From assembly GCF_027941835.1 (NCBI RefSeq), contig NZ_CP116005.1:2557501-2621500 (forward strand): 64,000 bases of DNA. The letters run 5' to 3'. Positions 1 to 7,668 of this stretch are shown piece after piece. Below the pieces are notes generated by a model. It saw only the letters and a program-made list of their open reading frames with translations, searched no databases and had not been told where the DNA came from. The DNA is from Sphingosinicella microcystinivorans. Its GTDB lineage: Bacteria; Pseudomonadota; Alphaproteobacteria; Sphingomonadales; Sphingomonadaceae. Within the stretch, counting starts at the first letter, position 1. Every line of letters starts with the position of its first letter. Position numbers and translations under genes: made by a program.

Positions 1-2
1 GC

Positions 3-467
3 ATCGCCGCGGCGCTCATGAAGCCGCGCGACACCGAGCGCTTCAAGGCCGAGGTGCTGGAGATGCGGGGCGACATGGTGAAGGCGCATCGCGACGGCGG
101 CCTCTGGGACGTGAAGCACGCGGCGGGCGGGCTCATCGACCTCGAGTTCATCGTGCATTTCCTCCAGCTTTCCCGCCACGAGGGCTTCGATCCCGATCTC
201 GGTGCGGCGACGGCGCACTTCGCGGCGGCGGGCGCGCTGCCGGAGGACGTGCCGGGCGCCCACGACCTGATGACGCGCCTGCTCGTCGTGCTGCGGCTGA
301 TCGAGGGCGACGAGCCGCCGAAGCAGCCCGCGGCAGCGAAGGCGATGATGGCCGCCGCGACCGGTTTTGCCGATTTCGACGCATTGAAAGCGGCGCTCGA
401 TGACGCCAAAAGGGCCGTGCTTGCCGCTTGGGAGGCGGTGTTCGAGGTCAAACGAAAGGCACGATGA
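3..467 (+). CDS. glnE: GlnE, C-terminal fragment (glutamine synthetase adenylyltransferase/deadenylase)
   Basis: This is the last ~154 codons of a gene that begins left of the window. GlnE adenylylates and deadenylylates glutamine synthetase in response to PII and nitrogen status. The visible part carries the conserved stretch of the second nucleotidyltransferase half and its linker (GLWDVKHAAGGLIDLEF near the start; the family has D-x-K-x2-x-G-G-x-x-D-x-E-F) followed by the helical C-terminal domain. It ends in TGA at 465-467, which overlaps the ATG of the next gene, so the two are probably cotranscribed. Only the end is visible, so overall integrity cannot be judged. Confidence 0.9.
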   Translation: MAAALMKPRDTERFKAEVLEMRGDMVKAHRDGGLWDVKHAAGGLIDLEFIVHFLQLSRHEGFDPDLGAATAHFAAAGALPEDVPGAHDLMTRLLVVLRLIEGDEPPKQPAAAKAMMAAATGFADFDALKAALDDAKRAVLAAWEAVFEVKRKAR

Positions 468-928
468 TGGCAAAGCCCGGTTCGAAAGCACCCGCCTTCA
501 CGCTCGACAGCGAGGACGGACCGCTGTCCCTGAAGGACTTCGCGGGGAAGAAGCTCGTCCTCTATTTCTATCCAAAGGACGACACCTCCGGCTGCACGCG
601 CGAGGCGATCGACTTCACCGGCCTGCTCCCGGAATTCGAGAAGGCCGATACCGCCGTGCTCGGCGTTTCCAAGGACACGGTCGCGAAACACGGGAAGTTC
701 CGCGCGAAGCACGGCCTCGGCGTGAAGCTCGGCTCCGATCCCGATGCGAAGACGATCGAGGCCTACGGCGTGTGGGTCGAAAAGACGCTGTACGGCCGCA
801 AGTACATGGGCATCGAGCGCGCCACCTTCCTGATCGGCCGCGACGGCAAGATCGCCGAGGTGTGGCACAACGTGAAGGTGCCGGGCCATGCGGAAGCGGT
901 TCTGAAGGCGGCGCAGGCGCTTGGCTGA
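464..928 (+). CDS. bcp: Bcp/PrxQ-type thiol peroxidase lacking the usual resolving cysteine
   Basis: A 154-residue peroxiredoxin that reduces hydroperoxides in the cytoplasm. The fold signature FYPKDDTSGCTREA is present, with peroxidatic Cys44. In E. coli-type Bcp a second cysteine follows five residues later; here that position is Ile in GCTREAIDF, and there is no other cysteine in the protein. It should therefore act as a 1-Cys enzyme resolved by an external thiol. The start was placed at ATG 464, overlapping the glnE stop; ATG 467 is equally possible because an AAAGG lies about seven bases before it. An in-frame upstream start at 428 lies inside glnE and is unlikely. The following gene starts before this one ends. 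Confidence 0.93.
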   Translation: MMAKPGSKAPAFTLDSEDGPLSLKDFAGKKLVLYFYPKDDTSGCTREAIDFTGLLPEFEKADTAVLGVSKDTVAKHGKFRAKHGLGVKLGSDPDAKTIEAYGVWVEKTLYGRKYMGIERATFLIGRDGKIAEVWHNVKVPGHAEAVLKAAQALG

Positions 929-1718
929 CACGATCGGCGCGGCGGCTGCCGCCGTCCTGCTGACGGCTGATTCGGCGGAGAAGGCCCGGCTTTCGCGGCA
1001 CCACGCGGCGCGTTGGCGCGCAGGCGAGCTCGCCGCCGTCTACGACGTGCCGATGCCCGACCGCCCGTCCCGTCCGGCGCGGCCCGAACTGCTGCCGCCG
1101 TCGCGGATGCCGAAGCGCGGCCGGGCGGGGTCCGAGCGCAGCCGCATCGCGCTGCTGCACGCGCTCGCGCACATCGAGTTCAACGCCATCGACCTCGCGT
1201 GGGACGCGGCGGGCCGGTTCGGCGGGGCCATGCCGCGCGCCTTCACCGACGACTGGGTGGCGGTGGCGGACGACGAGGCGCGGCACTTCATGCTGCTCGC
1301 CGACCGGCTTGCGGACCTCGGCGCAGCCTACGGCGATCTCCCCGTGCACGACGGCCTGTGGGAGGCTGCGATGGCCACCGCCGACGACCTGCTCGCACGG
1401 CTCGCCGTGGTGCCGCAGGTGCTCGAAGCGCGCGGGCTCGACGTGACCCCCGCGACCGAATCCCGCCTGCGCGCGGCGGGCGACGACCTCAGTGCCGACA
1501 TTCTGAACACGATATACCACGATGAAATCGTTCATGTTTCGGTAGGGAATCGCTGGTTCCGGCACCTCTGCGCAGAGCGGCGAATCGAACCCGTCCAAAC
1601 GTTCCAGCACCTCGTCGGTTCCCGATTCAGGGGAACGTTGAAACGCCCCTTCAACGACTCGGCGCGAATCGAGGCCGGTCTGACGCCGGCGTTTTATGAT
1701 TCACTTGCAAGCGGTTAG
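921..1718 (+). CDS. DUF455 family ferritin-like protein
   Basis: A 265-residue protein matching the DUF455 family, predicted diiron four-helix proteins of unknown reaction. Glu and His residues suited to metal binding recur in the helices: HALAHIEFNAIDLA around residues 75-88, DDEARHF near 115 and YHDEIVHV near 198. The only start that fits is TTG at 921, which overlaps the bcp stop by eight bases; this implies translational coupling and cotranscription with glnE and bcp. No signal peptide or membrane segment is visible, so it is probably cytoplasmic. The family often carries an oxidase- or hydroxylase-like scaffold, but no substrate can be assigned from sequence. Confidence 0.85.
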   Translation: MADTIGAAAAAVLLTADSAEKARLSRHHAARWRAGELAAVYDVPMPDRPSRPARPELLPPSRMPKRGRAGSERSRIALLHALAHIEFNAIDLAWDAAGRFGGAMPRAFTDDWVAVADDEARHFMLLADRLADLGAAYGDLPVHDGLWEAAMATADDLLARLAVVPQVLEARGLDVTPATESRLRAAGDDLSADILNTIYHDEIVHVSVGNRWFRHLCAERRIEPVQTFQHLVGSRFRGTLKRPFNDSARIEAGLTPAFYDSLASG

Positions 1719-1753
1719 GCGGCTTGTCACCACACACTCCGGGCTCGGAGGGC

Positions 1754-2971
1754 ATGGGGTCCAAACACGAGTTAGACGAGTCAATTGCGCGGAAAATCGC
1801 TTTCGCGCAGTGCGGGGGTCTTAATTTGGTGCTGGATATAAGCAAGGTCGCATCCGGGCTCCGGGACAAGGTCGCAAAGCGGCTGCCCGAGCGCGAATTC
1901 CTTCACTACAAGCGCGATGTCGGGATGCAGGTGTACCGCCTGACGACGCGCGCGCAGGTCCTGGGCCTCACCGGCCTTGCCGCGCTGCTCACCTACACGG
2001 CGGTGGCGACGAGCGCGATGATCGGCAGCAGCACGATCGAGGCAACGGCGGAGAACGAGGTTTCCGCCATGCGCGCCGAGCTTGCCGCGCTGCGCCAGGG
2101 CGTCGCGACGACGACGGCGCGCGTCGAGCAGCGCCAGCAGTTCCTCGCCCAGCTCGTTTCCGGCAAGGCGAACCCGTCGCAGCTCGCCGCACTGATGCCC
2201 GCGCTTGCGGCCCCTGCCGCCCTCGGCGGTTCGACGGTCCTGAAGCCGCTCGCCGAGCTCGACCGCGCCCAGCTTGCGCTTGCCGATCATGCCCGCACGG
2301 CTGCCGAGGCCCGCTTCGAGAAATCGAGCGCGCTCATTCGCCGTCTCGGTCTTCAGCCGGCGCGTTTCCTCAGGCAGTCGACCTTCGGCATGGGCGGGCC
2401 CGAGGAGAAGGCGGAGTCGCCGCTCGCGGGCGCCGAGCCGCAGTTCAAGGCGCTGTTCGTGAGCTGGCAGAAGCTCGACCTGCTCGAAAAGGGCATGAGC
2501 GCGATCCCTTCGCTGAAGCCGGTGAAGGCCTACACCTACACCTCGGGCTACGGCGTCCGCTATGATCCGTTCACGGGCGACACGGCGATGCACAAGGGCG
2601 TCGACCTCGCCGGGCCGGTCGGCGAGCCGATCCATGCGGCGGCGGACGGCGTTGTCGTCGACGCGCGCTATCATCCGGGCGGCTACGGCAAGTACGTCGA
2701 GATCGACCACGGCGCCGGAATCGTCACGCGCTACGGCCACATGTCGCGTATCGCCGTGAAGAAGGGCGACCGCATCGCCCGCGGCGAACAGATCGGCGGC
2801 ATGGGCTCGACGGGCCGTTCCACGGGCAGCCACCTGCACTACGAGGTGCTGATCGACGGCCGTCAGGTGAACCCGATGCCGTTCCTCGAGGCCGGCGACA
2901 GGGTGCTCGCGGCGCAGCAGAGCGCCGGTGCCATCGCGGTCGGCGGACCGGTGGAGCCGGCAGGTCAGTAG
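1754..2971 (+). CDS. M23 family metallopeptidase, membrane-anchored
   Basis: A roughly 405-residue LytM/M23 endopeptidase that likely cleaves peptidoglycan cross-links in the periplasm. An N-terminal cytoplasmic segment is followed by one membrane helix (VLGLTGLAALLTYTAVATSA), a coiled-coil stalk rich in Glu, Ala and Arg, and a C-terminal M23 domain. The zinc ligands are in HKGVDLAGP and in SHLHYEVLIDG, and YGHM supplies the catalytic His. The start is uncertain: TTG 1724, ATG 1754 and a downstream GTG near 1828 are all in frame, and none has an ideally spaced ribosome binding site. The gene follows DUF455 closely. The stalk architecture resembles proteins that work with divisome or elongasome regulators, but no partner is visible here. 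Confidence 0.85.
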   Translation: MGSKHELDESIARKIAFAQCGGLNLVLDISKVASGLRDKVAKRLPEREFLHYKRDVGMQVYRLTTRAQVLGLTGLAALLTYTAVATSAMIGSSTIEATAENEVSAMRAELAALRQGVATTTARVEQRQQFLAQLVSGKANPSQLAALMPALAAPAALGGSTVLKPLAELDRAQLALADHARTAAEARFEKSSALIRRLGLQPARFLRQSTFGMGGPEEKAESPLAGAEPQFKALFVSWQKLDLLEKGMSAIPSLKPVKAYTYTSGYGVRYDPFTGDTAMHKGVDLAGPVGEPIHAAADGVVVDARYHPGGYGKYVEIDHGAGIVTRYGHMSRIAVKKGDRIARGEQIGGMGSTGRSTGSHLHYEVLIDGRQVNPMPFLEAGDRVLAAQQSAGAIAVGGPVEPAGQ

Positions 2972-3006
2972 TTGAACACCGCCCGCGCGCGCCCTATCTC
3001 TGGCGC

Positions 3007-3336
3007 ATGAGCGGACTCCATCTCACTGAAGCTGCAGCGGCGCGTGTCGCTGCCATCGCCACCCGGCAGGGGGGCGTGCCTGCAATCCTGCGGCTTTCCG
3101 TCGAGGGCGGCGGCTGCGCGGGCTTCCAGTACCGCTTCGGCCTTGAAACCGAGATCGCGTCCGACGACCTCACGACCGAAACGGCAGGCGTGAAGCTCGT
3201 CGTCGATCCCGTGAGCCTCGATCTGCTCGAGGGCTCCGAGGTGGATTTCGTGGAAAGCCTTGGCGGCGCGTCGTTTCAGGTGCGCAATCCGAACGCCGCC
3301 TCCGGCTGCGGTTGCGGCACGTCCTTCTCGGTTTGA
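3007..3336 (+). CDS. erpA: ErpA-type iron-sulfur cluster insertion protein
   Basis: A 109-residue A-type carrier that delivers Fe-S clusters to apoproteins. It has the three conserved cysteines of the HesB/IscA family: Cys37 in EGGGCAGFQY and Cys101/Cys103 in the terminal SGCGCG. Its length is normal for the family. The ATG at 3007 follows the M23 gene after 35 bases, and xth starts 31 bases after the stop, so the three may share a transcript. In alphaproteobacteria an erpA-xth neighbourhood is common. ErpA and IscA are hard to separate by motif alone; ErpA is preferred because no isc genes are nearby. Confidence 0.9.
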   Translation: MSGLHLTEAAAARVAAIATRQGGVPAILRLSVEGGGCAGFQYRFGLETEIASDDLTTETAGVKLVVDPVSLDLLEGSEVDFVESLGGASFQVRNPNAASGCGCGTSFSV

Positions 3337-3367
3337 CCGGGCGTGCGCGGGGCGCTAGCCCTGCGCC

Positions 3368-4138
3368 ATGCGTATCGCCACCTTCAACGTCAACGGAATC
3401 GCCGCGCGCCTGCCGCGCCTTCTCGAATGGCTGGAAAGCCGGAAGCCCGATGTCGTCTGCCTGCAGGAGGTGAAGTGCATCGACGAGCGCTTCCCGGCGT
3501 CGGACATCGAGGCGCTCGGCTATCACGTGCTCGTCCACGGCCAGAAGAGCTTCAACGGCGTCGCCATCCTCAGCCGTGAGCCCGCGACCGAGGTGCAGCG
3601 CGGGCTTCCCGGCGATGATGCCGACGAGCAGGCACGCTATCTCGAAGCCGATGTGAACGGCGTTCGCATCGCCTCCATCTACCTGCCGAACGGCAATCCG
3701 CAGCCGGGCCCGAAGTTCGACTACAAGCTCGCGTGGATGAAACGGCTGGAGGCGCGCGCGGCAGTGCTGCTCGCCTCCGAAACGCCGACGGTGCTTGCAG
3801 GCGACTACAACGTGGCGCCCGAGGACCGCGACGTGTTCAGCATGCAGGCGATGGCGGACGACGCGCTCGTGCAGCCCGAATCCCGCGCCGCGCTGCGCCG
3901 GATCATCCACCAGGGCTGGACGGAGGCGCTGCGCGCCGTGCATCCGGCGGACGATCACCTCTATACGTTCTGGGACTATCAGGCGGGCTGCTGGCCCCGG
4001 AACGCGGGCCTCAGGATCGACCATTTCCTGCTCTGCCCGCGCGTCGCCGACCGGCTGACGAATGCCACCGTGGACCGCGAGGCGCGCGGGGCCGAGAAGG
4101 CCTCCGACCACGCGCCGGTGTGGATCGACATCGTCTAG
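3368..4138 (+). CDS. xth: Exodeoxyribonuclease III
   Basis: A 256-residue AP endonuclease/3'-5' exonuclease of the EEP superfamily, active in base excision repair. Motifs run in order: NVNGIAARL at residues 7-15, metal-binding Glu34 in CLQEVKC, YLPNGNP near 113, the catalytic GDYNVAPEDRDV segment near 150, and the terminal SDHAPVW containing the general-base His. Length is standard for the family. The stop TAG (4136-4138) overlaps the convergent ceramide synthase gene by four bases, so the two transcripts collide at their ends and no terminator is visible between them. Confidence 0.95.
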   Translation: MRIATFNVNGIAARLPRLLEWLESRKPDVVCLQEVKCIDERFPASDIEALGYHVLVHGQKSFNGVAILSREPATEVQRGLPGDDADEQARYLEADVNGVRIASIYLPNGNPQPGPKFDYKLAWMKRLEARAAVLLASETPTVLAGDYNVAPEDRDVFSMQAMADDALVQPESRAALRRIIHQGWTEALRAVHPADDHLYTFWDYQAGCWPRNAGLRIDHFLLCPRVADRLTNATVDREARGAEKASDHAPVWIDIV

Positions 4139-5280
4139 AGGGCTTTTTCGTAGACGCGGTAGGTCTTGGTGATCTTCGATTCGATCACGTCGGCGATTGA
4201 CTTCATCGGGCCGTTGTCGTCGAGGATCCAGCCGATCTCGCCCTGCGTCGCGCCGTAGCGCGCCACCGCCGCGCGGCGGATGTGCTCGATCATCAGGAAC
4301 GCCATGAAACTCGCGAGGCGGCTGCCTTGCAGCGTCTTCCTCACGCCCATCAGCGGCACGCGCATCCGGCGCACCTTCGGCTTGCGGAGGCGCCAGAGCA
4401 GCTTCGCCCAGCCGAAGGGCAGAAGCTTGCCGTCGAGGTCGGCGGTCAGCTCGTTGACGTCGGGCAGGGTGATCATGAAGGCGACCGGCTCGCCGTCCAC
4501 CTCGCAGATGCGGATCAGGTCCTCGAACACGATCGGCTTCAGCTTCTTGCCGACGTAGGCGACCTCGCTCGGCGTCAGCGGAACGAAACCCCAGTTGTCG
4601 GACCATGCGTCGTTGAGGATGTCGAGGATCAGCGCGGCTTCCGCGTCGAAGCGCGACTTGTTGACGTTCCGCATCCGGATGCGGCTCGATTTCTCGGCGG
4701 CCGCGACGATGCGGCCGACGGCGGGCGGGAAACCCGCCTCGATGGGAAGCTCGTAGGTGTGGAGGTCCTTCACGCCCGCATAGCCGCGCGCCTCGATCAG
4801 CGGCGCGCAGTAAGGGAGGTGGTGCCCCATCATCACGGTCGGCGGCAGGTCGAAGCCGTCGACGAGAAGCCCCGGCTCGTCCCAGATCGACAGGCTCAGC
4901 GGCCCGAGCGACCGGGTCATGCCCTTCGCCTTCAGCCAGGTTTCGGCCGTGTCGAGCAGCGCCTTCGCGACATCGGCGTCGTCGATGCACTCGAACATGC
5001 CGAACTGGCCGGTGCCCGCGCCCATGTGCTTCAGCACGAGCTGGTCGACCTGCGCGGAGATGCGCCCCACGGGCTTTCCATCCCTGCAGGCGAGCCAGAA
5101 GGCCGCCTCGGCGTGCTCGAACCACGGATTGCTCTTCACACCGCCGATGAGGCCGTGCACCTCGGATTTCAGAGGCGGCACCCAGTTCGGGTCATGCGCG
5201 TAGAGCGTCCACGGCAGGTCGACGAAGACCTTGCGGTCGGCGGGCGTCGCGACCGGCCGGATTTCGATGCTGCCCCCCAT
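4135..5280 (-). CDS. Bacterial ceramide synthase (bCerS-like GNAT-fold N-acyltransferase)
   Basis: A 381-residue protein resembling the acyltransferase-fold family that includes the Caulobacter ceramide synthase. That family N-acylates a sphingoid base, or its 3-keto form, with fatty acyl-CoA. The sequence begins MGGSIEIRPV and contains family-like blocks such as FGMFECIDD, GPLSLSIWDEPGLLVDGFD and a C-terminal GEIGWILDDNGPM that looks like a GNAT core strand-loop. There is no signal peptide or membrane helix, so it is likely cytoplasmic. It is the last gene of the lptF-lptG-flippase-hydroxylase operon, with eight bases between it and the hydroxylase. Placement beside spt, cerR and the acyl-ACP ligase makes the assignment firm by context; the protein family alone would give only 'acetyltransferase-like'. 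Confidence 0.82.
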   Translation of the reverse strand: MGGSIEIRPVATPADRKVFVDLPWTLYAHDPNWVPPLKSEVHGLIGGVKSNPWFEHAEAAFWLACRDGKPVGRISAQVDQLVLKHMGAGTGQFGMFECIDDADVAKALLDTAETWLKAKGMTRSLGPLSLSIWDEPGLLVDGFDLPPTVMMGHHLPYCAPLIEARGYAGVKDLHTYELPIEAGFPPAVGRIVAAAEKSSRIRMRNVNKSRFDAEAALILDILNDAWSDNWGFVPLTPSEVAYVGKKLKPIVFEDLIRICEVDGEPVAFMITLPDVNELTADLDGKLLPFGWAKLLWRLRKPKVRRMRVPLMGVRKTLQGSRLASFMAFLMIEHIRRAAVARYGATQGEIGWILDDNGPMKSIADVIESKITKTYRVYEKAL

Positions 5281-5288
5281 ATGCGGGT

Positions 5289-6062
5289 TCAGGCGGCCTT
5301 TTTCATGCGCTGGCGCGGGTGCCCTTCGGCGACGCCGCCGGACAGCTTCGCCACCCACGGCCACTGCTCGGCGGCCTCGGGCGTGTAGCCGAGGTTGAAC
5401 ACCGTCTCGCTCTTCTCCGGCCGCTCGCCGCGCTGGTAGTAGGTGCCGAACAGCTTGTCCCACATGAAGTTGGTGATGCCGAAGTTGCCGTCCTCGTCGT
5501 GGAAATGATGCTCCATGTGGCGCGCCTTCATTTCCACCAGCCACGGCGACTTCGGCTTGTAGGCGAGGTGCTGGATGCAGTGGCAGAACTCGTAGAAGCA
5601 GGTGGTGAGCAGGCCCGCCGCGAAGCCCCACGCCGCGCCGCCGATGCCGCCGATGAGGTAGCCGACGGGAATCGTGACGATCGCGATCGTCGGCAGCGTC
5701 GTGTAGAGCGCGCCGAACAGCACCTCGAGGTGGTTCGGGTCCTGGTGGTGATCGTAGTGGATGCGCTTCCACGTCCGCGCCGTCAGCGGCGACTTGAACA
5801 TCCAGCGGCTGTGCAGCACGTAGCGGTGCAGCAGGAACCACGCGAGCGGATAGGCGGCAACGGCGATGGCAACGGCCGCAGCGCCGCGCAGCAGCGTCGT
5901 CGGGTAGGCCCACGCCACGTAGAGAGAGACGGCCGTCAGCAGCAGATACGTCTGAATCGCATAGTACTGGAAATAGGCGACGACGAGCTCGCGGAATGTC
6001 ATCTTCGACAGGTTGTGGCTCTTGCTCCACATGCCGAGCCGATAGCCCTTGAGCAGCTGCAT
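5289..6062 (-). CDS. Fatty acid hydroxylase/sterol desaturase family membrane protein (candidate sphingolipid hydroxylase)
   Basis: A 257-residue integral membrane di-iron oxygenase of the fatty acid hydroxylase superfamily. Histidine clusters lie at H79-x4-H84 (HRYVLH), H102-H105-H106 (HYDHH) with H111, H161/H165 (HCIQH) and H182-H185-H186 (HMEHHFH). Three or four hydrophobic segments lie between residues 35 and 160. The HRYVLH/HYDHH spacing is like that of fatty acid 2-hydroxylases acting on ceramide. Since sphingomonad glycosphingolipids carry 2-hydroxy fatty acids, I infer that it hydroxylates the amide-linked acyl chain. Hydroxylation of the long-chain base is the alternative. It lies directly upstream of the ceramide synthase. 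ATG 6062 was preferred over the in-frame start at 6101 because homologous hydrophobic sequence begins after it. Confidence 0.8.
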   Translation of the reverse strand: MQLLKGYRLGMWSKSHNLSKMTFRELVVAYFQYYAIQTYLLLTAVSLYVAWAYPTTLLRGAAAVAIAVAAYPLAWFLLHRYVLHSRWMFKSPLTARTWKRIHYDHHQDPNHLEVLFGALYTTLPTIAIVTIPVGYLIGGIGGAAWGFAAGLLTTCFYEFCHCIQHLAYKPKSPWLVEMKARHMEHHFHDEDGNFGITNFMWDKLFGTYYQRGERPEKSETVFNLGYTPEAAEQWPWVAKLSGGVAEGHPRQRMKKAA

Positions 6063-6138
6063 GGTACGGGACCTTCTGAAAATCAGGCGGCATGGCCGCA
6101 AACTACGGGATGCTTAATCCCGCCCCAATGCGGCAACT

Positions 6139-7668
6139 TTACGACGACCGCGTGGCGGGAGCCAGACCGATGTGCGCGCCGAGGCTGCCGAGGGCGCTGC
6201 GATCCGAGCGGGCGAGCCCGAAACGCAGGCCGAGCCAGATCACGCCCAGCATCAGCGCGAACATCGCGGGCAGCTCGATATAGAAGCGGGCGTGCGCCAG
6301 CCCGAGGTCGGCGACCACGAGACTCGCCGCGCCCACGAGCCCGAGGCCGACGCAGAGCGCGAAGCGCCAGCCGAACGGCCGGAAGCCGTGCGCGATGGTC
6401 AGCTCGGCAAGCGGCAGGAGCGCGTTGGCGACGCTCGCCGCGGCCACCGCCCACGCCATGCCGACGGCGCCGTCCGCCGGCACCCGCCACCACGTGACCG
6501 CGGCCCAGACGCCGACGGTGAGCACGCCGTTGACCGTGGGCAGCAGGCGGTGGCCGATCATCTCGATCACCGGCCGGGCCGGGCCGATCGCGGTTTCGAT
6601 GCCGCGGCCGATGACGAGCACGACGAGCACGGGCAGCGCCGCCACGGCATCCGGCGTGAACAGCCACAGGATGCGGTCGCCGATCAGGCACAGGAACGCG
6701 GCCATCGGCAGCACGACCACGGTCGAAAGCCGCGTCGCGAACGCATAGAGCGGCTCGATGGCGAGGCGGTTGACGGCGGCCTGCGCGGCGGTGAGCGGGG
6801 CCAGAACGTACTGGAACACCTGCTGTAAAAGCTGCGGGATGGTCGCCACCTTGCGGGCGATGCCGTAAAGGCCCGAGGCGACGGCGCCCGCGTTGCCGGG
6901 AATAAGCGCGTTGATGACGAGCGGCGGCAGGTCGATCAGCACGCGGTACACCACGTTGATCGGCAGCAGGCTGATGCCGGTGACGAAGACATGCCACGAA
7001 ATGCGCCCGTCGAACGGCGTGTGCCACATAGCGCGGACGTCGTAGTAGCGGGCGAGCAGGCGGACGGCGAGGATCGCGGTGACGAACAGCGAGGCCGTGT
7101 GCGCCGTGACGAGCGCGAGCGTGTCCCACCCCGCGAGGAACAGCCCGAAGGCGAGCACGAGGCGCACGCACTGCTCCCAGAACAGCCGCAGTCGCACTTC
7201 GGGGCCGAACGCGCGGCGCGCGCGGGCCGCCGCCGTCACCAGTTCGATGAACGACCACAGCGGCAGGCCGGGCGCGAAGATGATGATGGCGAGCCGCATG
7301 TCCGCGGCCTCGCGCGGGCCCGCGTTGACGAGACCGGCAAGATCGCCCGCGAACATGATGGCGAGCGCGGCGACGGCGATGCTGGGCACCACGCCGAGGA
7401 GCAGCGCCGCCTTCAGCGCGGCGAGTACCTCGCGCTCGCTCCGCGACTGCGGGATCACCCGCTGGAGCGCGCGCGTGATCGCGAGGTCGGCGACGTTGGA
7501 AACGGTGTTCACCGCCGCCCACAGCACCGTGTAGACGCCGTAGACGGCGATGCCGAACATCCACACGTAGGCGGGCTGCGACACCACCTCGACGAGCGCG
7601 CCGAGGCGAGACAGCGCAACGACACCCGCGCCCTTGGCGACGTCCGACTTGGCAACGGGTGTGTTCAT
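6139..7668 (-). CDS. Polysaccharide flippase-like (MOP superfamily) membrane protein
   Basis: A 509-residue protein with roughly 12-14 predicted membrane helices. It resembles the Wzx/polysaccharide biosynthesis branch of the MOP exporter superfamily, which flips lipid-linked saccharides across the inner membrane. The N-terminal block GAGVVALSRLGALVE, with a short cytoplasmic lead, and the paired-helix pattern fit this group. Its ATG overlaps the lptG stop by four bases, so it is translationally coupled to the Lpt-type exporter, and the hydroxylase follows 76 bases later. No glycosyltransferase occurs in the window, so the flipped substrate could be a sphingolipid or its glycosylated form; this is inference from operon position only. 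Confidence 0.8.
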   Translation of the reverse strand: MNTPVAKSDVAKGAGVVALSRLGALVEVVSQPAYVWMFGIAVYGVYTVLWAAVNTVSNVADLAITRALQRVIPQSRSEREVLAALKAALLLGVVPSIAVAALAIMFAGDLAGLVNAGPREAADMRLAIIIFAPGLPLWSFIELVTAAARARRAFGPEVRLRLFWEQCVRLVLAFGLFLAGWDTLALVTAHTASLFVTAILAVRLLARYYDVRAMWHTPFDGRISWHVFVTGISLLPINVVYRVLIDLPPLVINALIPGNAGAVASGLYGIARKVATIPQLLQQVFQYVLAPLTAAQAAVNRLAIEPLYAFATRLSTVVVLPMAAFLCLIGDRILWLFTPDAVAALPVLVVLVIGRGIETAIGPARPVIEMIGHRLLPTVNGVLTVGVWAAVTWWRVPADGAVGMAWAVAAASVANALLPLAELTIAHGFRPFGWRFALCVGLGLVGAASLVVADLGLAHARFYIELPAMFALMLGVIWLGLRFGLARSDRSALGSLGAHIGLAPATRSS

